Program-made: the position numbers and the translations under genes
In this document: positions 1-7,124 of the stretch, one piece after another
Numbering within the stretch: position 1 is the stretch's first letter
How the letters are laid out: each line of letters opens with the position of its first letter
The notes under the pieces: model-generated
Told to the model about the DNA's origin: nothing
The model's database searches: none
Seen by the model: only the letters and a program-made list of their open reading frames with translations
NCBI GenBank assembly: GCA_023266435.1
Contig: JAHFQF010000002.1
Coordinates: 1 to 33,306 of the forward strand
Direction: 5' to 3'
Source of the DNA: Legionellales bacterium
GTDB taxonomy: Bacteria; Pseudomonadota; Gammaproteobacteria; Berkiellales; Berkiellaceae
DNA length: 33,306 nucleotides

Positions 1-1826
1 TTCGAAGTGTCATCACCAGAAAAATGCATCTGATTTGCAAACAATATTTCTAACATGCGCTCTCGATTGAGTAGATAATGCTCTTTGAGCCTTGCTAGAT
101 CTACACTTTGCTGGGAGCCTGGCAGAACAATGGATTCCATGATCCTGAAACCTTCATCTAATACCGTATGCTCGTTTATGACTGTTTCTAAATCTATTCG
201 TGTTACACAGTGCGAACTAGCTTGCAGGGAACCAAAAATATCTCCCAAAGACTCACCTACTGTACAATGCAGGGCAAGTGGACGAGCATGTGCCCTATCT
301 TGCTGAACCTGATCCGTAGGATGCACGACTAGTCTACTTGAATTTGTATTAAGCAACCCATTGAACCAGGCACCTGCCCTTCCGATCAAGTTTTTCAATC
401 GCCCCCATCCTGCTTGGAATACCAGTCCGGGCTCCTCGACACGCAGCGCATTCATTGAGTGTCCCAAACTACAGCCTGGAGAGAAATGTCTTCTCATACG
501 ATCTGCATATAAGTACGCTGCGGCATTGCTTTCATCAGAGCAGCCCTCTTCTAATGCTTCCAACAGTTCTGGGCTTTCTGCTAAAGTCTGCAGATGATAT
601 GATATGATTTCTCCTGTTTTTCGATTAACTAAAATACGAGATACAATCTCGAATGAGTCTGCAGTAAATAACTTCTCATAAGCAGCACCATTGACAGACT
701 GATCGGGCCGTGAGGGGTCAATATACAGTGCATAAGATCTTGCTGACTTTCCAACCTCCACACCTGGTATTTGAATAGAAAGATTTAGTATCATTCTGGG
801 GAAACAACTACCTCTAAAAAGAACCTGGATTTCCAATCTGCCTTCATCAACCTCTACTGGGTGTAAAATAACCTCAAAATAAGGTCCTGGAGTACCGCCT
901 CTTACGGCCTCTTGAACCATAGATCCTATCATCGGGATCTTTGATGCCATCTGTGCAATTGGTGCCGCCAATACCACTTGTGCATAACCAGTTGCAGAGA
1001 ATCCTGCAATCTTTTCAGTGCCGAAATGGTTAACACATGCATCTGTAGCTGCCACAAAAACAGGGACACCATTAGAATCACGCGTTTCGCTGATCCCAAC
1101 CATGGTATGTGCAGTAGTCTGCGCAGGAGTCACAGGACCTTTTTTATGATCTTTTTTACGAAAAAACATCACCGTACCTCTGTTAATGAGTCGACTTGCT
1201 TGTACGTCAGCTTGTTCACCTGACGGCATGGAGTCTGGTAGGACAGTCACTCGATCTTTTCCTAGCATGATATTTACTAATGTGGGTTGCTGAGAGACAG
1301 TGCGCGCATGTTCGTCTAAATATGGCCCACCTGTATAGAGTGTTATCTCTTCATACTCTAGTATTAGTGCTACCTCATCATCTTCATTTGCTGGTTGTGG
1401 AATAGTAGCCAGTATCTGCTCTGGTGTATGAGTAGGCATCTCAGAGGTAATAGTAGGACCAGTTGGAACACTGGTCGCACAAAAACTCATCACACTTTGT
1501 TGAGGGCTCGTGCTTCGAATAGCAACCTTGTCACTATGATCACGAGCTATCTGCGCACGTAACTGCTGAATCCGAGACACATCTGGATCGATTTCGGTGA
1601 GTTTTTTTCGTATAAACTCAACGGGCCCGACAGTGAAACTACGAGATCTATCAATCAATCGCGCTTGTATGGCAGTATAGTTTTCTGCAAGAAATTCTTT
1701 CAGGTGTTCAATCAAAGCATCTCTACTGCGTGCTTCATCATCAAACTCTGGCTTAATCTCATAAGTACTCACGATGTTGTTGCTTGTATCTACAAACTCA
1801 AGCGTATAAGTATTAGTATGCGACAT
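1..1826 (-). CDS. Large orphan protein, 5' part only (runs off left edge)
   Basis: Reading the minus strand from the ATG at 1824-1826, one frame stays open for 608 codons to the window edge with no stop, so the C-terminus is missing. The start is supported by a purine-rich ribosome site (AAGGGGAAAGG) just before the ATG and a good promoter at 1883-1911. The protein begins MSHTNTYTLEFVDTSN. It is mostly soluble in character: no signal peptide, a charged N-terminal 100 residues, a Pro/Thr/Glu-rich stretch around residues 105-150, a basic patch FFRKKDHKKG near residue 220, and one moderately hydrophobic Ala/Met-rich segment near 280-305. I recognise no domain or catalytic motif. In a genome with ankyrin proteins a secreted effector is possible, but that is only inference. 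The small frames on the plus strand of this stretch are antisense shadows. Confidence 0.85.
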   Translation of the reverse strand, partial: MSHTNTYTLEFVDTSNNIVSTYEIKPEFDDEARSRDALIEHLKEFLAENYTAIQARLIDRSRSFTVGPVEFIRKKLTEIDPDVSRIQQLRAQIARDHSDKVAIRSTSPQQSVMSFCATSVPTGPTITSEMPTHTPEQILATIPQPANEDDEVALILEYEEITLYTGGPYLDEHARTVSQQPTLVNIMLGKDRVTVLPDSMPSGEQADVQASRLINRGTVMFFRKKDHKKGPVTPAQTTAHTMVGISETRDSNGVPVFVAATDACVNHFGTEKIAGFSATGYAQVVLAAPIAQMASKIPMIGSMVQEAVRGGTPGPYFEVILHPVEVDEGRLEIQVLFRGSCFPRMILNLSIQIPGVEVGKSARSYALYIDPSRPDQSVNGAAYEKLFTADSFEIVSRILVNRKTGEIISYHLQTLAESPELLEALEEGCSDESNAAAYLYADRMRRHFSPGCSLGHSMNALRVEEPGLVFQAGWGRLKNLIGRAGAWFNGLLNTNSSRLVVHPTDQVQQDRAHARPLALHCTVGESLGDIFGSLQASSHCVTRIDLETVINEHTVLDEGFRIMESIVLPGSQQSVDLARLKEHYLLNRERMLEILFANQMHFSGDDTS

Positions 1827-1882
1827 GCCTTTCCCCTTAACTATCGAACTTAGTGAATTCAAATTGAAAATAATTATTAATC

Positions 1883-1911
1883 ATACTAACATTTGTTATC
1901 TTTCAAATCAA
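1883..1911 (-). promoter_or_regulatory. Sigma-70-type promoter for the left-edge orphan gene
   Basis: On the minus strand TTGATT (1911-1906) is followed after exactly 17 nt by TAGTAT (1888-1883). This would start transcription around 1876, leaving a leader of about 50 nt before the ATG at 1826. The region is AT-rich. Not tested. Confidence 0.5.
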
Positions 1912-2010
1912 TAATTTTCAGGTTATAAACTAAGTTGTTTTGTGATTCTCGCATAAAGTGCAGATACAACTAGGGGTGAGCTCCTGTAGCGGGATACTTT
2001 TACTATTGAG

Positions 2011-2022
2011 TTACTTAAGTAA
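2011..2022. other. 12-bp perfect palindrome in the divergent intergenic region
   Basis: TTACTTAAGTAA is perfectly self-complementary. It lies between two divergent promoters (1883-1911 minus, 2108-2136 plus), about 90 bp upstream of the plus-strand -35 box. It could be an operator, but it may be chance in AT-rich DNA. The rest of 1912-2107 holds nothing I can name. Confidence 0.25.
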
Positions 2023-2107
2023 TTTTTATACAGCACAGGCACTCAGGAGATCGGGGCTCATTTAAGTGCGCCCACACGATAAAAGACGAGCTGCCTCTGG
2101 CAAACCC

Positions 2108-2136
2108 TTGACTTTAGTTATCTAAATTGATAATAT
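2108..2136 (+). promoter_or_regulatory. Strong sigma-70 promoter for the 74-residue peptide gene
   Basis: TTGACT (2108-2113), a 17-nt spacer, then TAATAT (2131-2136). Both boxes are close to consensus and the spacing is ideal. Transcription would begin near 2143, about 35 nt before the ATG at 2178. This argues against an in-frame start at 2127, which would lie inside the promoter. Confidence 0.7.
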
Positions 2137-2177
2137 ACAAAAATAAATTATTAATAATCACTGAAGGAGATACAATT

Positions 2178-2402
2178 ATGCTAAAGGCACGTACTTTTAT
2201 TCCTGCATTTACGATTGGTGCTGTTACTGCTGTTGCTGCGAAGTTAACAGGCGCTTCAAACATGGATGCTGCTAATATTGGCGCAAGCACCGCTCTTATT
2301 GTCGGTGGGGCCATGAATCCTGGTGTAGCTGGTTTCGGTGCTGTTGTGATTGGTAGTCATGGCCTAACACACACGCCATCCACACAACGCCCAAGACCTT
2401 AA
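2178..2402 (+). CDS. Small Gly/Ala-rich hydrophobic protein (74 aa), unknown
   Basis: The ATG at 2178 has a clear ribosome site (AAGGAG, 2164-2169, 8 nt away). It gives a 74-residue protein starting MLKARTFIPAFTIG. Two hydrophobic stretches, about residues 7-22 and 31-58, are rich in Gly, Ala and Val with small-residue spacings (GxxxG-like) typical of tightly packed membrane helices. The tail is hydrophilic and Pro/Arg-rich (HTPSTQRPRP). It has no Cys and no obvious double-glycine leader. With its own promoter (2108-2136) and terminator (2411-2441) it forms a complete single-gene unit. It resembles small membrane-active peptides (bacteriocin-, holin- or toxin-like) in composition only. I do not recognise a family. 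Confidence 0.7.
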   Translation: MLKARTFIPAFTIGAVTAVAAKLTGASNMDAANIGASTALIVGGAMNPGVAGFGAVVIGSHGLTHTPSTQRPRP

Positions 2403-2410
2403 CGATAAAA

Positions 2411-2441
2411 AACCTGGCTCTACTCTTAGAGTCAGGTTTTT
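2411..2441 (+). terminator. Rho-independent terminator of the small peptide gene
   Basis: AACCTGGCTCT (2411-2421) pairs with AGAGTCAGGTT (2428-2438) with one G-U pair and a 6-nt loop, and runs into TTTTT. It begins 8 nt after the stop codon at 2402. Confidence 0.85.
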
Positions 2442-2493
2442 CCTTCAGCCATCCCTGAACAGACACAGAGAGTTGCTTTAGGTGTAAAACTTT

Positions 2494-2520
2494 AGGTATT
2501 TTGGAGTATCCTGGGTATAT
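2494..2520. repeat. Solo end of the palindromic repeat found at 6253-6412
   Basis: This 27-bp stretch matches 6386-6412, the right arm of the larger palindromic element, at 26 of 27 positions. Here it stands alone between the small peptide gene and the 3' end of the ankyrin gene, so it looks like a decayed or partial copy. Confidence 0.6.
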
Positions 2521-2646
2521 GACTTTCTCGGATTGATTTTTCTGATTTTCATGACGAATGCACCGCATCTCTTTTTAATGAGATATCCTATTTCATACTT
2601 TTAAAATGCGGGCATCCTTTGTTAATTTACCATCGCTTAATATTGA

Positions 2647-3787
2647 TTATGCGAGATTCAAGCGAAGAGCTTTTCTATAACACTCTGGGATAGCTTGTTG
2701 AATTTCGGCCGCCGTATGGCGTACGCCAAGCTTCTTTTCTAACCCATATTCATAATATATCGCCCAACTTTTGTATTCTTTACCAATAGAACCCAAAATA
2801 CTCTTGCTTTTATTCGCAGAGGTATCAGCTTGTTTGGGTTGCGCTTCTTTTGCTATTTCTTCATTATGAATGCCACGTAGTTTCCAGAAATATTGTATTG
2901 TTTTTGCCAGCGGATAAACAATCGTAAGACCCACTAAAAAAGAAATGAAGAAATTCCAGCGGTGTTGATTTCGGGCTGCTTTTTCCCGTTTCACTTCCGC
3001 TGTGTATGCATCAAACAGCCCTTGTATCTGCGCTTTGAATGCCGGAGCTTCTATCAGCTCTAATGGGCTTTTACCTGCCTTGTTTTTTATGTGAATATCT
3101 GCACCACGCTCGACAAGGAGCTCTGCCGTTTCTCGCTGCTCCCGCAGAATAGCTATATGCAGTGCAGTATTCCCATCCTTGTTAGCCTGATTTATCTTGG
3201 CGCCTCGATCCAGCAGTAATGTCACAACATCTGTTTGGCCACACAAAGCAGCCTGCATCAGTATCGTTACGCCTTGTTTATCAGCTTGGTTGGGATTAGC
3301 ACCATTATCCAACAACTTTTTGAGAATAGCTTGCTGTCTAGAGTCAACAGCGCTTCCTAATGGGGTTGCTCCACGCTTATTAGCGTGATTTACGTTTGCC
3401 CCACGCGTTATGAGCAGCTCTGTGCTCTCCTCATCCCCGATATGAACACTCAGGAAAAGAGGTGTATGACCCTCTTCGTCGATTTGATCTACTTTCGCTC
3501 CGTGCTTAAGTAACAGTGCTGCCATTTCACTACGAGTGCTCTCCGTAGATGGCCATAGTGTAAAATAGAAGACGTAATGGAGCGGTGTTAAATTCTGACG
3601 ATTCTTTTTACTCAACAGATCCTTGGAATGAGTGATGAGAGCCTCTGCTACCTGTAAATGCCCACCGATAGCAGCCAGATGCAGAGCTACCACTTGCATC
3701 TACCATAGAGATGTCTTTAGGTCTCTCTTGCAGTATTCGAGTAACCTCAGCTAAATTTCCAGCAACTACAGCCTCAAGTAACCCCAT
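2647..3787 (-). pseudogene. Ankyrin-repeat membrane protein with 5' frameshift
   Basis: The well-supported start is the ATG at 3787 (GGAG 7 nt upstream), giving an ankyrin-like N-terminus (MGLLEAVVAGNLAEVTRILQ). That frame meets a stop at 3610 after 59 residues. The rest of the protein continues in another frame from about 3685 as ALHLAAIGGHLQVAEALI, open from 3699 to 2647 (350 codons). The join falls in the middle of a repeat, after DASG, where family repeats read T-A-L-H, so a few bases appear lost there. About seven ankyrin repeats follow, then a basic linker, one membrane helix (residues about 250-268 of the 350) and a roughly 80-residue tail. That tail is closely similar to the protein at 4729-5148. 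Ankyrin proteins bind partner proteins, and in host-associated bacteria many are host-directed; this one would be membrane-anchored. It may be inactive, or still made from an internal start near 3699. Confidence 0.75.
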
Positions 3788-3963
3788 GATCTCGCTCCAA
3801 TTTTGTTATTTAAATAATAATAAGTTATTTTAACGGCTTATTTAGGGGGATGCAATAACAGCCAGATGCAAACCCTTACTTTCTGAGGGGCTTCAGAAGC
3901 TATTTATAAGTCATACTTAAAAATTAGAGATTTTAAAATCACTTAAAAGGTGGGGGGCCTATG

Positions 3964-4563
3964 TCATTGTATGAGCATAGCGCATTTAAAGAGGTCAGAA
4001 TTCATTAAATTTTCAAGCCAAATCATTAAATGCGGCCAAGGAGCCGCCTTAAACCAATCCCAATCCACTCGAGCAAATTGTCGAATAAATGGCATCAAAG
4101 CATAGTCCGCCAATGTGGCCTCTTCAGCACATAGAAATGCATGCTGAGCCAACCTTGCATTCAGTCGCAGCAACCATGCACTCGCCTGCTCTAAATGAAA
4201 CTGAGGATCGACATCTTGATAGCGATTTGGGTATTTAAATCGATCCAGATGGTATTTAAATTCGATATCATTTTCTGAAATTAACTGCTTAGCCTGCTCC
4301 AGAGCAGCAGGCAATAACCAATGTTGAGGATCGGATTGCTCTAACGCCCAATACATGATTTCCAGACTTTCCTCAATGACTCGCCCATCCGGCAAAACCA
4401 AAACAGGCACCGTGCCCTTAGGAGATAACATTAACATCTCTGCAGGTTTATTTTTCAAACTCACTTCATGCCATTCAGTCTCAATATTCGCTACTAACAA
4501 TGCTAAACGCGCCCGCATAGCATAAGGACAGCGTCTAAAAGTATACAAAATAGGTGTGTTCAT
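3964..4563 (-). CDS. Glutathione S-transferase-like protein
   Basis: From the ATG at 4563 the protein is 199 residues. The N-terminal part (about 3-80) is a thioredoxin-fold GST domain: ILYTFRRCPYAMRARLAL with Cys12 at the helix start, then a cis-Pro motif (GTVPVLVLPDG) and an E-S pair (IEES) that normally binds the gamma-glutamyl group. The C-terminal half is helical, as in GSTs. Length is usual for the family. The reading frame extends upstream to another ATG at 4602, but the extra 13 residues (MQLCLYKREYYEP) do not look like a GST start, so I prefer 4563. Substrate is not predictable; glutathione-dependent detoxification or a structural SspA-like role are both possible. It stands alone between the ankyrin gene and a divergent gene. 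Confidence 0.85.
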   Translation of the reverse strand: MNTPILYTFRRCPYAMRARLALLVANIETEWHEVSLKNKPAEMLMLSPKGTVPVLVLPDGRVIEESLEIMYWALEQSDPQHWLLPAALEQAKQLISENDIEFKYHLDRFKYPNRYQDVDPQFHLEQASAWLLRLNARLAQHAFLCAEEATLADYALMPFIRQFARVDWDWFKAAPWPHLMIWLENLMNSDLFKCAMLIQ

Positions 4564-4728
4564 AGGCTCATAATACTCTCTTTTGTACAGACACAGTTGC
4601 AATCTCTAGCCTAATAATACAAACTAGTTGACTAATAAATATCCATCTCGACATTTTAAATCAAACAGCCGACAGCAAGGCCGCTAAAATAGCGCTGCAT
4701 AAAAGTATGTTAAAGTGGAAGTATAATA

Positions 4729-5148
4729 ATGAGCTTATTTAATATAATCAAAGATGAAGGCCTCACTGAAGAGGAAAGGCAAGCACGCACTAAAAGCCGT
4801 GCTAATAAAAAGAGAATTTTGCGCCATCTTTGGAATTTCTTTGTTTCTTTTTTAGCAGGTCTTACGATTGTTTATCCTGTGGTAAAAATAATTCAATATC
4901 GTGACATTCGTAATAACGAAATAGCAAAAGAAGCGCAACCCAATCAAGTTGTTACCTCTACGAATAAGAGCAAGAGTATTTTGGAGTCCATTGGTACAGA
5001 ATACAAAAGTTGGGCAATGTATTACGAGCTGGGTTTATCTGGCAAGTATGGTACAGAGCATACCTTTTGGGAAATAACAGCAGCTATTCCTACACAAGAG
5101 CAAAGAATTGCTTTAGGCGCCTCTCGGTTAGCAAGTACCCATTCTTGA
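4729..5148 (+). CDS. Short membrane protein sharing the ankyrin protein's tail
   Basis: A 139-residue protein with a possible ribosome site (GGAAG, 7 nt before the ATG). Residues 1-34 are charged (LTEEERQARTKSRANKKRIL). Residues about 37-55 form one membrane helix (FFVSFLAGLTIVYPVVKII), and the rest is hydrophilic. From the Trp before the helix to the end it closely follows the C-terminal 100 residues of the neighbouring ankyrin protein: WNFF.SFL.GLTIVYP, then NEIAKEAQP, NKSKSIL, EYKSWA.YYE and an AIP motif. It therefore looks like the same membrane anchor and tail without ankyrin repeats, from a duplication within 2 kb. The two genes point in opposite directions. The tail family is unknown to me. 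Confidence 0.75.
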   Translation: MSLFNIIKDEGLTEEERQARTKSRANKKRILRHLWNFFVSFLAGLTIVYPVVKIIQYRDIRNNEIAKEAQPNQVVTSTNKSKSILESIGTEYKSWAMYYELGLSGKYGTEHTFWEITAAIPTQEQRIALGASRLASTHS

Positions 5149-5169
5149 TCAGCTTGCGCTTTTTTTGCG

Positions 5170-5634
5170 TTACTTATTCTGCAGGTACAATTTCATGCCT
5201 TCATGCGTCGACTCAAAACCTAGCTTTTCATAGAATTTTTTAGCCTGGATACGCTTCTTATTTGTAGTCAATTGAATAATCGATGCGCCTTGCTCAATCG
5301 CATATTGAAAAGCAGCCTGCATCATCCACTCTCCGATTTTCATGCCACGATATTTTTCAGAAACTCTAACCGCCTCGATCTGCAATCTGGTTGAGCCCAT
5401 TAACGTTAAAGATGGCAGCACGGTCAGATGACAGGTACCAACGATATCTGAGTTTAATTCTACTACCATCAGATATTGGTTTGCGTCTGAGTTAATTCTA
5501 TGAAATGCATCAATATAACGCTGATCCAGTTTCTCTTGTACTTGCTCCCGTATCTGACCAAGTTCGTCCTCTCTTAGGAGCGCTACAATATTTTTTACAT
5601 CGACAAGGGTCGCTTTTCGGTGGGTAAGATTCAT
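5170..5634 (-). CDS. GNAT-family N-acetyltransferase
   Basis: The start is the ATG at 5634, set by AGGAG 5 nt upstream; an in-frame extension to 5769 would overlap the lipoprotein gene and adds non-domain sequence. The 154-residue product begins MNLTHRKATLVDVKNIVALL and carries the GNAT fold: a beta4 strand with IEAVRVSEKYRGMKIGEWMM (acetyl-CoA pyrophosphate loop) and the C-terminal KKFYEKLGFE motif. The loop reads R-G-M-K-I-G, so the usual middle Gly is Lys. The acceptor (small molecule or protein N-terminus) cannot be predicted. The gene lies 61 nt downstream of the lipoprotein stop and may be co-transcribed with it. Confidence 0.85.
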   Translation of the reverse strand: MNLTHRKATLVDVKNIVALLREDELGQIREQVQEKLDQRYIDAFHRINSDANQYLMVVELNSDIVGTCHLTVLPSLTLMGSTRLQIEAVRVSEKYRGMKIGEWMMQAAFQYAIEQGASIIQLTTNKKRIQAKKFYEKLGFESTHEGMKLYLQNK

Positions 5635-5695
5635 TAATGCTCCTTTTGACAGAGGTGCGGCTTCACATACTGATGTGGGTGTCCCCTGGCATCGC

Positions 5696-6217
5696 TCAAT
5701 AGTGCTTATAAGCGTCGTCAGGCGAGAGACTGCGAATATACTGGTCACACTCGTCCCACTCCCTCGCAAATCTTTCCTGAAGCTCCTCCAGATCTAACAG
5801 CCACCCTTGGATATTGAGTCTTTCGTTGTCGGGATTAATGCTTACAGGTGTCTCATTACATTCTTCAACAAAGGATTCTGGTCTAGACTCCGTACAAACC
5901 ATAGAACGCTGACTGCTACCTGGAAAAGTCTCTTTCTCAGTACACGTTGTGACTGTATTTCCATAAGTTTTTACCTGTTTGCATTGCTTATGAATGCGAT
6001 AACCTCGACTCAAAGCCTCCCTAGCGCTTTGAATGGATGCCTGCAAGCTCTCTTTTTGACTAGCTAGTCGGGTAATATGAGACTTTTTATTACAAACAAG
6101 GTTAGCACGCTCATCTGGAGTCATTTTTCTAAAATCCTGCACTGTCGTGCACCCTATTAACCCGGCGATCAACACAATGAGTGCAAATAAAGAGCGCAAT
6201 TTCGGCTTAAGAAACAT
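5696..6217 (-). CDS. Cys-rich lipoprotein, unknown function
   Basis: A 173-residue protein with a clear lipoprotein signal: basic MFLKPKLR, hydrophobic FALIVLIAGL, and the lipobox L-I-G-C with Cys23 as lipidation site. The mature part has six further Cys (in VCNKK, KQCKQ, TCTEK, VCTES, ECNET and ECDQY contexts), consistent with disulfides in the periplasm, and a helical charged C-terminus. I do not recognise a family. The ribosome site is weak (GGGAATTAAGCC before the ATG). A palindromic repeat ends 36 nt upstream of the start and may shape its leader or supply its promoter. Confidence 0.75.
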   Translation of the reverse strand: MFLKPKLRSLFALIVLIAGLIGCTTVQDFRKMTPDERANLVCNKKSHITRLASQKESLQASIQSAREALSRGYRIHKQCKQVKTYGNTVTTCTEKETFPGSSQRSMVCTESRPESFVEECNETPVSINPDNERLNIQGWLLDLEELQERFAREWDECDQYIRSLSPDDAYKHY

Positions 6218-6252
6218 GGCTTAATTCCCATCGCTTATCAATGAATTTCAGT

Positions 6253-6412
6253 ATATACCCAAGACACTTCAAAATGCGTAGTTTATAGCAAAGCGGATTT
6301 AGCCAGATGAAGTTTTCTGAGCCGAGTAATAGTCAATACTATTGCGAGGCGAGCTGCAGATGGCTAAATTCGGGCAGCTAGAAACAGGTATTTTGGAGTA
6401 TCTTGGGTATAT
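6253..6412. repeat. 160-bp palindromic repeat element (MITE/BIME-like)
   Basis: The ends are inverted repeats: ATATACCCAAGACACTTCAA at the left and its near-complement at 6386-6412 on the right. Inside lies a second inverted pair around TTTAGCCA / TGGCTAAA and a central hairpin AATAGT-CAAT-ACTATT. It encodes nothing. The right arm recurs alone at 2494-2520, and the left-arm motif (CCAAGATACTTCAA) starts again immediately after the element at 6415, so copies seem nested or tandem. It lies upstream of the lipoprotein gene. Confidence 0.75.
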
Positions 6413-6427
6413 AGCCAAGATACTTCA

Positions 6428-6452
6428 ACAACACAGTATACAAGCAAATGAG
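6428..6452 (+). repeat. Fragment of the 11912-12034 repeat family
   Basis: These 25 bases match 12001-12025, inside the right end of the perfect palindromic element before the photolyase gene, at 24 of 25 positions. They directly follow the 160-bp element. The rest of the stretch to 6635 holds no gene or clear signal that I can see. Confidence 0.6.
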
Positions 6453-6635
6453 GAACAGTATATTTTAAAAAATCTATTCGGCCATAATGGCAAGCACAGC
6501 CTGTGGGTAACACCCTATTAAAAAAGAATGCATTTGACTTGCGTCAGAATAAAGATGCACCCACCCAAAGCAAATAAAAAAGAGATAGAAAGATGAACAT
6601 TAAGTTGACTTTGTAAGAAGGATAAAATTTATAAG

Positions 6636-6726
6636 TGGTGCCCGGAGCCGGAATCGAACCGGCACGGAGGTTCAAATCTCCGAGGGATTTTAAGTCCCTT
6701 GTGTCTACCTATTCCACCACCCGGGC
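6636..6726 (-). tRNA. tRNA-Leu (UAA)
   Basis: Read on the minus strand: acceptor GCCCGGG pairing with the 3' end, D-arm, anticodon loop with TAA (CTTAAAA), a long variable arm, TTCGATTC in the T-arm and an encoded CCA. It is last in the Gly-Cys-Leu cluster, the same trio found downstream of pgsA in many gammaproteobacteria. Confidence 0.95.
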
Positions 6727-6804
6727 TAACGGATGTGCTTATATTCATCGCAGTTGCTTTATATCTGCTGTGACTATTTAAGCTGTCTTGAACTTACTCA
6801 ACTT

Positions 6805-6878
6805 TGGAGGCTGGGACCGGAATCGAACCGGTATACACGGCTTTGCAGGCCGCTACATCACCATTCTGCCACCCAGCC
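6805..6878 (-). tRNA. tRNA-Cys (GCA)
   Basis: Minus-strand cloverleaf starting GGCTGGGT, anticodon loop CTGCAAA (GCA), T-loop TTCGATT and encoded CCA (74 nt). Sits between tRNA-Gly and tRNA-Leu. Confidence 0.95.
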
Positions 6879-6907
6879 GTGTGCCTCATATTAGCGTCCA
6901 TCTAACA

Positions 6908-6920
6908 CCTCGGACCGAGG
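6908..6920. other. 13-bp palindrome upstream of tRNA-Cys
   Basis: CCTCGG-A-CCGAGG, a perfect hairpin or dyad between tRNA-Cys and tRNA-Gly, followed on the minus strand by a TAATAT box (6893-6888) that may be the -10 of a tRNA-Cys promoter. No good -35 box is visible. Role unknown. Confidence 0.3.
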
Positions 6921-6959
6921 GCAGCATATCATTCGAACGACTATGCACGCTTTTTATAT

Positions 6960-6984
6960 AAAACCCAACTATAAGCTGGGTTTT
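6960..6984 (-). terminator. Terminator after tRNA-Gly
   Basis: On the minus strand AAAACCCA pairs with TGGGTTTT around a 9-nt loop, and is followed by TATATAAAAA. It lies 8 nt after the tRNA-Gly 3' end, so tRNA-Cys and tRNA-Leu may depend on read-through or their own promoter. Confidence 0.6.
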
Positions 6985-6991
6985 ACGAATT

Positions 6992-7066
6992 TGGAGCGGG
7001 AAACGAGGATCGAACTCGCGACCCCAACCTTGGCAAGGTTGTGCTCTACCGCTGAGCTATTCCCGC
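6992..7066 (-). tRNA. tRNA-Gly (GCC)
   Basis: Minus-strand cloverleaf starting GCGGGAATAGCTCAG, anticodon loop TTGCCAA (GCC), T-loop TTCGATC and encoded CCA (75 nt). First of the three-tRNA cluster, directly behind a near-consensus promoter. Confidence 0.96.
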
Positions 7067-7079
7067 AAAATCTGGGTGA

Positions 7080-7107
7080 ATTTTACGCTATCTAGGATTA
7101 ATGTCAA
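7080..7107 (-). promoter_or_regulatory. Promoter of the tRNA Gly-Cys-Leu cluster
   Basis: TTGACA (7107-7102, perfect -35), 16-nt spacer, TAAAAT (7085-7080). The predicted start near 7073 is about 7 nt before the mature tRNA-Gly 5' end. It lies just past the pgsA stop. Confidence 0.75.
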
Positions 7108-7124
7108 TACACCATTTGTACTTT

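Noticed and set aside
85..1853. Several plus-strand frames of 60-80 codons
   Set aside because: They are antisense to the long open minus-strand gene, without ribosome sites or family similarity.
2296..2568. Minus-strand frame of 90 codons opposite the small peptide gene
   Set aside because: It runs through the terminator and the repeat end and is antisense to the better-supported peptide gene.
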